A stretch of 64,000 bases of DNA from CAWJMD01 sp963700925 (GCA_963700925.1 OY969553.1:868001-932000), one strand, 5' to 3'; positions 27,098 through 36,519 are shown, counted from the first letter of the stretch. The notes: generated from the letters alone by a model not told the origin. Made by a program: numbers and translations.

Positions 27098-28192
27098 TCA
27101 CACAACGATCTTGACGTTGATCTCCGCGAAGTGGCATGCGACAGCGTGACTCTCGCTCGCTCCCTCGTGCCGCACCAGCGGCGGCTCCTCGGTGGCGCAG
27201 ATGTCCTGGGCCTTCCAGCAGCGGGTACGGAACCGGCAGCCGGACGGAGGGTTGAGGGGGCTCGGCACGTCGCCGGTGAGGATGACCCGCTCGCGCTTGC
27301 GCTCCAGCTCGGGGTTCGCCGACGGTGCGGCCGACATCAGCGCCTGGGTGTACGGGTGCATCGGCCGCTCGTAGAGCTCGTCCTTGTCGGCGATCTCGAC
27401 GACCTTGCCCAGGTACATCACCGCGACCCGGTCGCTGATGTGTCGTACCACCGACAGGTCGTGGGCGATGAACATGTACGCGAGACCGAGCCGGTCCTGC
27501 AGGTCCTCGAAGAGGTTCACGACGCCGGCCTGCACTGACACGTCCAGGGCGGAGACCGGCTCGTCGAGCACGAGCATCTTCGGCTCGAGTGCCAGAGCGC
27601 GCGCGATGCCGACGCGCTGGCGCTGCCCGCCGGAGAACTCGTGGGGATACCGGTTGCCGTGCTCGGGGTTCAACCCGACCAGCGCGAGCAGCTCGGCCAC
27701 ACGGGCCTTCCCGTGCTTCTCGTTCTTCCACAGGCCGTGCACCTTCAGCGGCTCGCCGACGATGTCGTTGACGGGCATCTTCGGGTTCAGCGAGGCGTAC
27801 GGGTCCTGGAACACGATCTGCAGCTCACGCCGCACGTGCCGCATGTCCGACTTCGACAGCGAGGTCAGCTCCTTGCCGTCGAACATCACCGAGCCCGACG
27901 TCGGCGTGTGCAGCTGCAGCACCGCGCGGCCGGTGGTGGACTTGCCACAGCCCGACTCGCCCACCACGCCGAGGGTCTCGCCGGCGTCGATGTGGAACGA
28001 CACGCCGGACACGGCCTGCACGTAGCCGACGATGCTGCGCAGCAGGCCGCCACCCTTGACCGGGAAGTTCATCACCAGGTCGGTGACCGTGAGCAGGTGC
28101 GAGTCGCTGTCGGCCTTCTCGTGAGCCGACTGGGGAGAGGCCTTCTCTCCCTCCCCGGGCTCGTAGGGCGTGCTCTTGGACAGCTGGGTCAC
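27098..28192 (-). CDS. oppF: Oligopeptide/dipeptide ABC transporter ATP-binding protein (OppF/DppF type)
   Basis: The 364-residue nucleotide-binding subunit has Walker A GESGCGKSTTG, signature SGGQRQRVGIARAL, Walker B MLVLDEPVSALDVS and the H-loop in FIAHDLSVVRHISD. The C-terminal oligopeptide transporter extension (NPELERKRERVILTGDVPSP, then a Cys-containing CRFRTRC region) marks the Opp/Dpp class. The second half carries CWKAQDICATEEPP, a probable Fe-S or Cys-rich motif known in this class. The start overlaps the oppD-like stop by 4 bp. It is last in a five-gene minus-strand uptake system. Confidence 0.92.
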   Translation of the reverse strand: MTQLSKSTPYEPGEGEKASPQSAHEKADSDSHLLTVTDLVMNFPVKGGGLLRSIVGYVQAVSGVSFHIDAGETLGVVGESGCGKSTTGRAVLQLHTPTSGSVMFDGKELTSLSKSDMRHVRRELQIVFQDPYASLNPKMPVNDIVGEPLKVHGLWKNEKHGKARVAELLALVGLNPEHGNRYPHEFSGGQRQRVGIARALALEPKMLVLDEPVSALDVSVQAGVVNLFEDLQDRLGLAYMFIAHDLSVVRHISDRVAVMYLGKVVEIADKDELYERPMHPYTQALMSAAPSANPELERKRERVILTGDVPSPLNPPSGCRFRTRCWKAQDICATEEPPLVRHEGASESHAVACHFAEINVKIVV

Positions 28193-29337
28193 CGAGCCAC
28201 CTCACTCTCGGTACGGAAGAAGGCCGTCGGGTCCTCGGACTCCGCCATGCGCTGCCAGTGGTGACACGCAGCGTAGTGGGCGTGGTCGTCGGTCAGCTCG
28301 AGAGACGGCTCGGCATCGCTGCAGACGGCCGTGGCCAGGGGGCAGCGCGGGTTGAACGGACAGCCGCTGGGGAGGTTGATCAGCGAGGGTGGCGTGCCCT
28401 TGATCGGGCGCAGCCGTGAGTCCTTGCCGTCAAGGCTGGGCATCGAGCCGAGCAGGCCTGCGGTGTAGGGCATCCGAGGACGGTAGAACACGTCGTCCGT
28501 GCCACCCAGCTCGACGGGCCGACCCGCGTACATGACCAGGACGCGGTGCGCCATGCCCGCCACCACGCCGAGGTCGTGGGTGATCAGGATGATGGCCGCG
28601 TTCACCGCGTCCTTCACCTCGATCAGCTTCTCCAGGATCTGGGCCTGCACCGTCACGTCGAGCGCCGTCGTCGGCTCGTCGGCGATGATGATGTCGGGGT
28701 TGTTGATGACCGCCATCGCGATCATCGCGCGCTGGCGCATGCCGCCCGAGAACTCGTGCGGGTAGTTCTTGACCCGGTGCGACGGCTGCGGGATGCCGAC
28801 CAGGTCGAGCATCTCCTCCGCCCGCTTGAGGGCCACGCTGCGCGAGACGGACTCGTGCGAGCGGACGGCCTCAGCCAGCTGGTCGCCGATCGAGTACACG
28901 GGGTTCAGCGCGGTCATCGGGTCCTGGAAGATCATGGCGATCTTGCGGCCACGCAGTCCGCGCTGCTCCTTCTGCGACATCTTCAGGACGTCCTTGCCCC
29001 GGTACTTGATCGAGCCCGTGATGCGGGCCGACGGGGGCAGCAGACCCATCACGGCCATCGACGACACCGACTTGCCGGAACCGGACTCGCCCACGATGCC
29101 GAGCACCTCGCGCTCGCGCAGGGCGTAGCTGACACCACGCACCGCCTGCACGACGCCGTCCTCGGTCGGGAAGCCGACCGTCAGGTCCTCGACGCGCAGG
29201 ATCTCCTCGCCCTTCTGGGGGGCGTCGACACCGCTGCCCCAGCCATGCGTCGAGTGGACGCTGGCGGCGGTCTCGGTGATCGGTCGCAGCACGCTGTCGG
29301 GGCCAGCGGCCGACTGCGGAGAGGGGAGGTCGGTCAT
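28189..29337 (-). CDS. oppD: Oligopeptide/dipeptide ABC transporter ATP-binding protein (OppD/DppD type)
   Basis: The 382-residue nucleotide-binding subunit has a 40-residue Ser/Ala-rich leader. Walker A is GESGSGKSVSS, signature SGGMRQRAMIAMAV and Walker B IIIADEPTTALDVT. The C-terminal OppD/F extension has LPSGCPFNPRCPLATAVC, the conserved cysteine motif. The ATG overlaps the last base of the oppC-like stop (TGATG), so the genes are translationally coupled. With OppF it would form the asymmetric ATPase pair of the importer. Confidence 0.92.
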   Translation of the reverse strand: MTDLPSPQSAAGPDSVLRPITETAASVHSTHGWGSGVDAPQKGEEILRVEDLTVGFPTEDGVVQAVRGVSYALREREVLGIVGESGSGKSVSSMAVMGLLPPSARITGSIKYRGKDVLKMSQKEQRGLRGRKIAMIFQDPMTALNPVYSIGDQLAEAVRSHESVSRSVALKRAEEMLDLVGIPQPSHRVKNYPHEFSGGMRQRAMIAMAVINNPDIIIADEPTTALDVTVQAQILEKLIEVKDAVNAAIILITHDLGVVAGMAHRVLVMYAGRPVELGGTDDVFYRPRMPYTAGLLGSMPSLDGKDSRLRPIKGTPPSLINLPSGCPFNPRCPLATAVCSDAEPSLELTDDHAHYAACHHWQRMAESEDPTAFFRTESEVAR

Positions 29338-30350
29338 CAGGCACGCACCCTCGTCTGTCGGGGATCGTAGGCGTCTCGTAAGCCGTCACCGATGAAGTTG
29401 ACGGCCAGGGCGATGGCGATGATGAACAGACCGGGCCACCAGAAGAGCCAGGGACGCGTCAGGAAGGCGCTCTGGTAGCTGCTGATCAGCGAGCCGAGTG
29501 AGACGTCCGGTGGTCTGACCCCGAACCCGAGGTAGCTGAGCGCGGTCTCGAGGAGGATCGCGGCAGCTACCGCCAGCGTGGCCGAGACGATGATGACGCC
29601 GAGCACGTTGGGCAGGATGTGCCGGAAGATGATGCGCCCGCTGCTCGCGCCCATCGCCCGCGCCGCCTCGACGAACTCCTTCTCGCGCAGCGAGAGGAAC
29701 TCACCGCGGACGAGACGGGCCAGACCTGTCCACGTGACGAGCCCCAGCACCAGGGCGAGCGGGATCACGCCGACCTGGCCGAACCGACGGCCGAGCACTG
29801 CCGCGATCACGATGATCGGGATGGTGATCATCACGTCCGTGAAGCGCATCAGGACCGACTCGATCCACCCGCGGAAGTAGCCCGCCACCGCGCCCACCAC
29901 CGTGCCGACCGTGGTGGAGGTCAGCCCGACGACGAACGCGATGATGAGCGAGATCTGGGCGCCGCGCATGGTCAGCGCGAAGTAGTCCTTGCCGACGTTG
30001 TCCTGGCCGAAGGGGTTCGCCCCGATGCCCAGCCCGTCACCGTCCAGCCACGGGATGAGGTCGAGGGTCGGCGCGCCCTTGTTCACGATCGTGGCCGTGG
30101 CCGTGTACGTCTTGTCCCACCAGCCCGGGATGCCGGCGTAGCCGATGGACGTGAAGGCCATCAGCACGACGACGATCAGCACGGCCATGCCGCCGAGGGC
30201 GCCTCGGTGCCGGAAGAACCGCAACCGCACCAGCTCGGCCTGGCTCCGAGCCTTGATGGTCATCCCCTGGGCAGTCGTACTGCCCGTCTCTGTCTTGATG
30301 TGAGGGTCACCCGTTGTGGGGGTGGGTCCCTCTGGTGGTATCTGGGTCAT
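29337..30350 (-). CDS. oppC: Oligopeptide/dipeptide ABC transporter permease (OppC/DppC type)
   Basis: The 337-residue permease has a cytoplasmic N-terminus of about 45 residues. Then come an N-terminal OppC helix (GALGGMAVLIVVVLMAFTS), a periplasmic loop and five further membrane helices. The EAA coupling motif is seen as EFVEAARAMGASSGRIIFRHILPN. The conserved end DGLRDAYDPRQ is typical of OppC/DppC. It follows the oppB-like gene by 63 bp. Confidence 0.93.
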   Translation of the reverse strand: MTQIPPEGPTPTTGDPHIKTETGSTTAQGMTIKARSQAELVRLRFFRHRGALGGMAVLIVVVLMAFTSIGYAGIPGWWDKTYTATATIVNKGAPTLDLIPWLDGDGLGIGANPFGQDNVGKDYFALTMRGAQISLIIAFVVGLTSTTVGTVVGAVAGYFRGWIESVLMRFTDVMITIPIIVIAAVLGRRFGQVGVIPLALVLGLVTWTGLARLVRGEFLSLREKEFVEAARAMGASSGRIIFRHILPNVLGVIIVSATLAVAAAILLETALSYLGFGVRPPDVSLGSLISSYQSAFLTRPWLFWWPGLFIIAIALAVNFIGDGLRDAYDPRQTRVRA

Positions 30351-30413
30351 CAGTCCCGTCCTCGTCGGTACCGCTCCTGCATTCCGTCACCGCCACGCGG
30401 CGATCTCACCAGA

Positions 30414-31943
30414 TCAGGTCAACCGGATCCGCGGGTCCAGATAGGCGTACATGATGTCGGCGATCATGTTGAACAGGACGATGGCCGTTCCGGTGACGAT
30501 GAAGAAGCCCATCACCGGGTTCGGGTCGACCGTGTTCAGCCCGTCGTTGAAGAGGCTGCCCATCCCCTTCCAGCCGAAGACGCGCTCGGTGATGATGGCG
30601 CCGCCGACGATGCCCGCGAAGTCGAAGGCCATCAGGGTGGTCACCGGGATGAGAGCGTTGCGGAACGCGTGCCTCATGATCACCGTCCGCTCGGTGAGGC
30701 CCTTCGACCGGGCCGTGCGCACGTAGTCCTGGTTCAGGACCTCGAGCATGCTCGCGCGGGTGAACCGGGTGTAGGTGGCGAACGAGATCAGGATGAGGGC
30801 CGTCGTCGGAAGGACGATGTGCGTCTGCTTGTCGATGAAGAGCTGCCAGAAGTCACCCGTGAAGTTCGGGGTGTCCGACCCGATGGTCGACACGATGCGT
30901 CCGCTGACCCGGCTGCTGTAGGTCGGGATCTCCTTCATCACGTGGTCGACGAAGATCAGCAGCGACGAGATGAACCCGGTCAGCACCGCCGCCCTGATCG
31001 CCGCGGAGCGCTCGATGTCACCGATGGCGTAGCCGATGCCGACGCAGATGGCGACGGTCAGGACGACCAGCCCGATCAGGATCCACCAGTTCGGGTTGAT
31101 CAGCACCGGTCCCGTTGCGACGTAGCTGATCCCGCCGCCGACGGCCGCCGCAAGGGCGGCGTACAGCACGCGGCGCTTGGCCAGACCCGAGATGAGGACG
31201 GTGACGCCGACAGCGACGGCCAGGGAGAACACCAGGATCACGGCCGGCCCAAGCCCGGGGGTCTCGAACCAGCGAGTCACCGAGAGGTACACGAGCACGG
31301 CAGCAGTCGCCAGTGCAGCCACGCCGAACGACGTGAGTCTTCGACGCACGCTCCCGCCGAGGACGGCCATCCAGAACAGGGCCGACACGACCGAGAGCCC
31401 GACGACCACGAGCGGGGGGATCACGGGGTCGGCCAGCCAGTCGTTGAACTTGATCGCCCCGTACTGCTTGAGCAGCACCGCGACCCAGAACGACGGCAGT
31501 GAGAAGAACAGGAACGAGGCGAAGGTGATGGTGTAGTCGAAACCGCTGTACTGGCGCAGCGCGGAGATGATGCCGATCGTGATGCCGAGGAGGATGGCCA
31601 CCAGAGCAGCCGTCACCACGAGTCGCATCGTGGACGAGAACGCCTGACCGAGCAGGACGGAGACCTCCTGGCCGACCCGGTTCGTTCCGAGGTCGCAGCT
31701 CGCGAGAGGGAGGACGCAGCCTCCGATGCCCTTGAGCCAGTTGAGGTAACGCACCGGCACGGGCGTGTCGAGCTGCAGGATCTCTGTCCGCGCCGCGATC
31801 TTCTGGTCCTTGCTCGGCGTCTGGTCCTGTCGCAGGTCGAACAGCGGGTCGCCCGCGTTCGCCGTCAGCACGTACACGATCAGGGTCGCGGCGAGAAGCA
31901 CGAAGACCGAGACGATCAGCCGGCGGATGATGAAGACGAGCAC
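30414..31943 (-). CDS. oppB: Oligopeptide ABC transporter permease (OppB type) with extra membrane insertion
   Basis: At 509 residues this is about 180 longer than ordinary OppB/DppB. The N-terminus (MLVFIIRRLIVSVFVLLAATL) and C-terminal half with the EAA motif YVRTARSKGLTERTVIMRHAFRN and ending YAYLDPRIRLT are standard. Between residues 165 and 350 there is an insertion with four or five additional hydrophobic segments (including IPPLVVVGLSVVSALFWM, VILVFSLAVAVGVTVLIS, WWILIGLVVLTVAICVG). Long OppB forms occur in actinobacteria; the role of the insertion is unknown. The GTG start is preceded by GAGAGGTGAG. Confidence 0.88.
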   Translation of the reverse strand: MLVFIIRRLIVSVFVLLAATLIVYVLTANAGDPLFDLRQDQTPSKDQKIAARTEILQLDTPVPVRYLNWLKGIGGCVLPLASCDLGTNRVGQEVSVLLGQAFSSTMRLVVTAALVAILLGITIGIISALRQYSGFDYTITFASFLFFSLPSFWVAVLLKQYGAIKFNDWLADPVIPPLVVVGLSVVSALFWMAVLGGSVRRRLTSFGVAALATAAVLVYLSVTRWFETPGLGPAVILVFSLAVAVGVTVLISGLAKRRVLYAALAAAVGGGISYVATGPVLINPNWWILIGLVVLTVAICVGIGYAIGDIERSAAIRAAVLTGFISSLLIFVDHVMKEIPTYSSRVSGRIVSTIGSDTPNFTGDFWQLFIDKQTHIVLPTTALILISFATYTRFTRASMLEVLNQDYVRTARSKGLTERTVIMRHAFRNALIPVTTLMAFDFAGIVGGAIITERVFGWKGMGSLFNDGLNTVDPNPVMGFFIVTGTAIVLFNMIADIMYAYLDPRIRLT

Positions 31944-32102
31944 GTCTCACCTCTCGGGTCTGTCGGGCCCGGGTGGGGCCTTGGTCGAGCGACGGGATCC
32001 GTCGGGTCACACACGTCGTCGTGCGTGATCGTGGACCGACACTAGTGGTCGGCAGAGCGCGGGCGACACCATAACCGAACGATCGGACGGGTCACGATTG
32101 GG

Positions 32103-32121
32103 CTGCCCCGAAGCGGGGCAG
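32103..32121. terminator. Tight hairpin in the oppA-oppB gap
   Basis: CTGCCCCG and CGGGGCAG pair perfectly around AAG, giving an 8-bp stem. It lies 112 bp downstream of the oppA-like stop, after a larger hairpin, and may reduce read-through into oppB or act as an mRNA stabiliser that favours oppA expression. Confidence 0.4.
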
Positions 32122-32146
32122 GGTAGGGCCTTGCGAGCGCTCAGCA

Positions 32147-32180
32147 GAGGGGGCCGGAAGCCGTGGCTCCCGGCCCCCTC
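32147..32180 (-). terminator. Strong hairpin after the oppA-like gene
   Basis: GAGGGGGCCGG pairs perfectly with CCGGCCCCCTC (11 bp), and the loop itself contains a 4-bp AGCC/GGCT stem. It starts about 53 bp downstream of the oppA-like stop. This is the usual place for a stem that attenuates transcription between an abundant binding-protein gene and its permease genes. Confidence 0.6.
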
Positions 32181-32232
32181 CCGAGATGAGCTGACGTGAG
32201 GTCAGGTCACCGCGGTGCTGAGCTGTGCAGGG

Positions 32233-33945
32233 TCAGGACGCGCTGTCCCATTGGTGCATGTTCCACGTGATCGACGACGAGGACGGCTGGAACTGCACGT
32301 TCTCGACCGTGTTCTCCCACGCTGCCACGCCCGGGAAGGCGAACAGGGGGATGGTCGCGAGGTCGTCCCAGAGGATCGTCTCGATCTCCTTGATCAGGTC
32401 GAGCTGGGCGTCCTGGTCAGGCGTCACGTTCAACGTCTGGAGCAGCTCGTCCACCTCGGTGTTGGTGTACTCGCCGTTGTTGTTACCGCCACCGGTCTCG
32501 TAGTTCGAGCTGCTCCCGGAGACGAGTGCGGAACCCGACCAGGCGAACAGCGCCACGTCGAAGTTGCCCGCGTCAAGACCAACCTCGAAGAAGTCGGCCT
32601 GACCGGCGTCGGTGATCTTGAACCCGGCCTGCTCGCAGGATGCACGAATCAGGTCGACCTCGTTGGTGCGGCGCTGGTTCGGCGTCTGGTAGCCGATCCG
32701 CACCTCGGTGCCGGCGGCGCCGGCGGCGTCGACGAGAGCCTTGGACGCGGCGATGTCCGGTGCGTCATAGCTGCCGTCCTGGATCTCATCGACGATGTCC
32801 TCGTACCCCGGCTGGAAGGCCATCAGGTACCTCGACTGGAGGATCTGCGCCTCTTCGTTGACCGGCTTGATCAGCGTGTCGACGATCTCGTTCCTCGGCG
32901 CACAGAGCGCGAACGCCTTGCGCAGGTTCGCGTCTGCGAACACCGTCTTGAAGTTGAAGTCGAGGTGCTCGAACGTGAACTCGTCGGCCTGCTCGATCGT
33001 GATCGTGTCGCCGACCGCCTCCAGCTGGCTGATGATGTCGGGGTTCGGCTGCGGCTCGGCGATCTGGACGTCACCGTTCTGCAGGGCCTGAGCCTGCTCC
33101 TCCTGCACGATGAACCGGATCACGATGTTCTTGGCCACCGCGGGGGTGCCCCAGTACTTGTCGTTCGCGACCAGGGTGATCGACTGGCCCGGCTCCCAGG
33201 TGCCCAGCTTGTACGGACCGGACGACGGCGTGATGGTCTCGTCGATGGCGCCCGGGTCGAACCGCCACCCGTTGTTCCAGAACTCGGCGACCTTGGTCAG
33301 CTCCGCCTTGTCGTCGGCCTTGACGGCCTCGATGACGTCAGCGACGCCCGACTTCTGCTCGGCGATGTGCGCCGGGAGCATGTCGGTGGTGCCGGCGATC
33401 CAGTCGGCGTACGGCTGCTCGTACTCGATGGTGAATTCCTTGTCGCCGTCCTCGCAGGTCGGCTTCTTCATCAGCTCGAAGCCAGTCTTGCTGGCGGGGT
33501 CGAACAGGACCGTGTCGCCCTCGTCGTAAGCGCCAGAGGTCGAGGCCCACATCAGCACGTAGTCGTCGCAGTCGATCGGCTCGCCGTCGGACCAGACGGC
33601 GTCCTCGTGGAACTTGTACTCGACCGTCAGCGGGTCGTCGCTGGTCTTCTCGTACGTGCCGAACTCGGGCGTGGGGACGACAGATCCGTCCGGGCCGAAG
33701 TCCCAGAAGTCCCCGAGGACCTGGTTGAGCACAACGGTGTTCTTGATGGCGTTGTCGACGCCGGTGTTGTTGTTGTAGGCGTTGAACTCCTGCTCGTGCG
33801 CCACAGTGATGGTGATGTCCTTGGTCTCCGCTGCGGGAGCGTCGGGCTCATCCGGGGTGTTGCCGCCGGTGCTGCAAGCAGCCAGGGCGATGGAGCCGCC
33901 GGCCAGCAGCGCCAGGATCTTGGCGCCCTTGCGCGATGTGCTCAA
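32233..33945 (-). CDS. oppA: Oligopeptide-type ABC transporter substrate-binding lipoprotein
   Basis: The 570-residue family-5 extracellular solute-binding lipoprotein has a lipobox ALAAC at the end of a short signal peptide (KILALLAGGSIALAAC). Family-5 features include the N-terminal NNNTGVDNAIKNTVVLNQV region, SDGEPIDCDDYVLMW and the SSGPYKLGTWEPGQSITL segment. The most credible start is an unusual TTG at 33945: GAGGAGGA lies 6-13 bases upstream and no ATG or GTG is correctly placed; the longer in-frame ORF would lack a signal peptide. It heads the opp cluster, separated from oppB by 289 bp holding two hairpins, suggesting differential expression. Ligand unknown. Confidence 0.88.
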   Translation of the reverse strand: MSTSRKGAKILALLAGGSIALAACSTGGNTPDEPDAPAAETKDITITVAHEQEFNAYNNNTGVDNAIKNTVVLNQVLGDFWDFGPDGSVVPTPEFGTYEKTSDDPLTVEYKFHEDAVWSDGEPIDCDDYVLMWASTSGAYDEGDTVLFDPASKTGFELMKKPTCEDGDKEFTIEYEQPYADWIAGTTDMLPAHIAEQKSGVADVIEAVKADDKAELTKVAEFWNNGWRFDPGAIDETITPSSGPYKLGTWEPGQSITLVANDKYWGTPAVAKNIVIRFIVQEEQAQALQNGDVQIAEPQPNPDIISQLEAVGDTITIEQADEFTFEHLDFNFKTVFADANLRKAFALCAPRNEIVDTLIKPVNEEAQILQSRYLMAFQPGYEDIVDEIQDGSYDAPDIAASKALVDAAGAAGTEVRIGYQTPNQRRTNEVDLIRASCEQAGFKITDAGQADFFEVGLDAGNFDVALFAWSGSALVSGSSSNYETGGGNNNGEYTNTEVDELLQTLNVTPDQDAQLDLIKEIETILWDDLATIPLFAFPGVAAWENTVENVQFQPSSSSITWNMHQWDSAS

Positions 33946-34160
33946 GGTGAGGTCCTCCTCGGGTTGGGGGCACAGCCCGCTGTGGTGCTGTACCGCCGCG
34001 GGCAGTGCGGGCAGGGTTGCTGCCCACACCGGACGTGCCTGGGTCGAGCCTCACCGAACACCAGCGCGAGAGGTACCGCAAGGAGGACGGATGCGGTGTT
34101 ATCGAGATGAGACCCACAGGTGTCCGGCGGGAGTCCGGGCGATCTTGCGGTCGTGACCTG

Positions 34161-34173
34161 CTTGTGACACAAG
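34161..34173. promoter_or_regulatory. Small perfect dyad upstream of the oppA-like gene
   Basis: CTTGTG and CACAAG flank a single A. The site lies 216 bp upstream of the TTG start and 22 bp after the stop of the metalloprotease gene. It could be an operator for oppA. Weak evidence. Confidence 0.25.
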
Positions 34174-34194
34174 CCTTCCCGTCACGATGGGCGG

Positions 34195-36519
34195 CTACTC
34201 GCCGAGCTTGACGACGGTGAACTTCTCCCAGGCTCCGACGTTGATGCGGGAGCAGGTGACCCACGAGCCGCCGCCGCGCTCCGCGCACCACAGGTGCCCG
34301 CCGAGCGCCTGGAAGACCCGTTTGTCGACGTCGTCCGAGGGCGAGAACATCTTGAAGAGCTCCCAGTCGCGGACCTCACCGCGGTTGGCCAGCAACCAGT
34401 TCCCGCCGCCGGACTCGGCGCACAGGTACTGGCCCGTGTGGGACTGCACGGCCACGAGCGTCTTGGTGATGCCGTTCTCGCTCGCGTCCTCGAGCTCCAG
34501 GACGGTGAAGGTCTCCCACTCCCCGATGGCCTGCCGGTCGGCGAGGATCGCGCCTCCGGGCTTGGCCGAGAGGAACTGCTGGTCCGAGGAGATGATCGCG
34601 GCCTGGTAGCTGTCGATCGCCTGCCGGCCGGCGGGCGTGGCGTTCGGATCGAGCGACCGCGTGATGACGTGCACCTGGGCGTCCCTGCCGATGGCGAGCA
34701 CGTCGAGCGAGGAGGGATCGCGGGAGACAACCGCGACGGTGCTCGTGTCGGACATCTCCAGCCCGTCGACGAACGTCCACTGCCCGAGCCAGAAGCCGGT
34801 GTCGAACGTCCGCACGAGCAGGGGGTTGGCCGCGGCGACCACGACCGCGTTGCCGGCGGCCGGGCTGGCCGCGGCGATACCCGCCGTCTCGGAGAACGTC
34901 TCGGGAGCGTGCGGCGTCCAGCTGTCGTCCCAGACGTCGTTGACGCAGCCGATGCTCCACAGCCTCGAGTCCGGCCCCTCCGACACGGCGTGCACCTGGA
35001 AGATGCCGTCGCCCAGGGTCTCTGCGGCGACGGACCGCGCCCGCCTGAGCTCCGGCAGCACCGTCCAGCTGCCCCGGACCCCGCCGACGACCCTGGTGTG
35101 CACGACACGGCCGTCCCGGTCCGACGCGACCAGCTCGACCTGGTCCTGCCCCGTGGCCGTCGCGGCCAGGTAGGAGTCCTGGTCCAGGTTGCCGCCGTCG
35201 AGGACGTCCCAGCCCGACCACTGCCCGTCGACCCGCTGGCGCCGCCGGATCTCGTCGTCGAGCCCGACGACGAAGAGGTCGACGGTGTCGGGGCTCGGAG
35301 CCGCCGCGGCGATGCCTGCGGTCGGGGAGAAGCCGGCGTCGGTCAGCGGTGTCCAGTCGCGCCACACGCCCTGACGGTAGGGCGCGGTGTACGCGATGCC
35401 GTCACGTGCGACCACGAAGGCGTCGATCACCTGGCCCCGCGCCACGGCCGCGATCCGCGCCGCCTCGTGCAGCTGGGGACTGCGCAGGGGCCGCCAGGCA
35501 CGCCAGGGGTCGTGCGACACCCGGACCACGGCTCCCTCGCCGGTGAGGTCGAGGACGTCGACCCGCAAGGGCGAGCGGCCGAGCCGCATGGACGCTCGAG
35601 GCAGCGCCGCGCAGTTGGTGACGAGGAGGCTGCTCCCGTTCGACGTCAGCTCCTGCGCGACGACCATCCCGCTACCGGGCGGGTTCGGCGGCTCCCCCGG
35701 GTTCGGCGGGACCACGGGAAAGCCTGCGTCCCAGGGCGCGCTCGGCGACCGTAGCGACAGGTAGACGCGGGCCCCGTGGGGCGCGAAGCCGTCTCCGAAG
35801 AGGACGACGGGCTTGCCGGCGTACCCCGGTGCCGGTGCGCCGTTCCACGTCGCGAGCTCCACGTCGAGGGGAAGGCGTTGCGTGAAGTCCACGGCGACAC
35901 GGGGGTTTCCGAGCTCCAGCCACCCGGTCTGCGTCGTCATCGGCGGGGACATCGCCGGACCGACGTCCTCATGGCCCGGATCGCCCGTCACCGCCAGGGT
36001 GGTGTCCTGGAACGAGAACTTCGCGCCCTCGGCGCCCATGATGCAGGTGTTGTCCGCGTACTGGATGGTCCTGAAGCCGGGAAAGTGGTTCGCGTGACTG
36101 CCGGGCTGCTTGTTCGCGTGCTGGTAGAAGTGGCCCATCTCGTGGGTGATGATCGCGACGTCCACGTCGAGGGCACGGACGATCGGGTCGGTCACGCAGA
36201 TGCCGATGCCCGACCCGGGGTCGTTCATCACCACGACGAGGTGCTCGACGTCCTCGAAGGGCTGCCCGTCGGCAGCGGCGGCGGCGCGGACTGCCGTCAC
36301 CAGGTCTGCCGCCGAGAGGGCCTGCTTCTCGGCCTGGGTCATCTTGAGCTCGACGTCACGTGGAAGACCCCACTCCACCAGCTCCCGCCCCCCGGACATG
36401 TCCCGCCAGTAGTCCGTCGCAACGGCCCCGGCTCGCTCGAGCCAGGGATCGGGGATGAAGGGGCCTGGCGTCGACGACTCCTTCTCCACGGTGACTCTCA
36501 CGGCAACGAACTTGGTCAT
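34195..36519 (-). CDS. Multidomain zinc metalloprotease with beta-propeller and beta-trefoil/fascin-like domains
   Basis: The protein has 774 residues and no signal peptide or membrane segment. Residues 90-170 form a metalloprotease core with HEMGHFYQH (126-134) and a Met-turn-like CIMG (159-162), resembling metzincins, although the third zinc ligand is not at the canonical position. Residues 340-645 contain at least six blades recognisable by phrases such as AGIAAAAPSPDTVDLFVVG and AGIAAASPAAGNAVVVAA plus W-rich strands, a PLL/fucolectin-like propeller. Residues 660-774 form a fascin or trefoil-like module with three units (QQFLSAKPGG, GQYLCAESGGGNW, GHLWCAERGGGSW). The start has GGAGA 6 bases upstream. 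A secreted or effector enzyme that binds glycans is inferred; the export route is unclear. Confidence 0.75.
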   Translation of the reverse strand: MTKFVAVRVTVEKESSTPGPFIPDPWLERAGAVATDYWRDMSGGRELVEWGLPRDVELKMTQAEKQALSAADLVTAVRAAAAADGQPFEDVEHLVVVMNDPGSGIGICVTDPIVRALDVDVAIITHEMGHFYQHANKQPGSHANHFPGFRTIQYADNTCIMGAEGAKFSFQDTTLAVTGDPGHEDVGPAMSPPMTTQTGWLELGNPRVAVDFTQRLPLDVELATWNGAPAPGYAGKPVVLFGDGFAPHGARVYLSLRSPSAPWDAGFPVVPPNPGEPPNPPGSGMVVAQELTSNGSSLLVTNCAALPRASMRLGRSPLRVDVLDLTGEGAVVRVSHDPWRAWRPLRSPQLHEAARIAAVARGQVIDAFVVARDGIAYTAPYRQGVWRDWTPLTDAGFSPTAGIAAAAPSPDTVDLFVVGLDDEIRRRQRVDGQWSGWDVLDGGNLDQDSYLAATATGQDQVELVASDRDGRVVHTRVVGGVRGSWTVLPELRRARSVAAETLGDGIFQVHAVSEGPDSRLWSIGCVNDVWDDSWTPHAPETFSETAGIAAASPAAGNAVVVAAANPLLVRTFDTGFWLGQWTFVDGLEMSDTSTVAVVSRDPSSLDVLAIGRDAQVHVITRSLDPNATPAGRQAIDSYQAAIISSDQQFLSAKPGGAILADRQAIGEWETFTVLELEDASENGITKTLVAVQSHTGQYLCAESGGGNWLLANRGEVRDWELFKMFSPSDDVDKRVFQALGGHLWCAERGGGSWVTCSRINVGAWEKFTVVKLGE

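Noticed and set aside
29619..31502. Long plus-strand open frame opposite the opp permease genes
   Set aside because: Antisense of clear membrane proteins; the translation is almost entirely charged residues with no domain.
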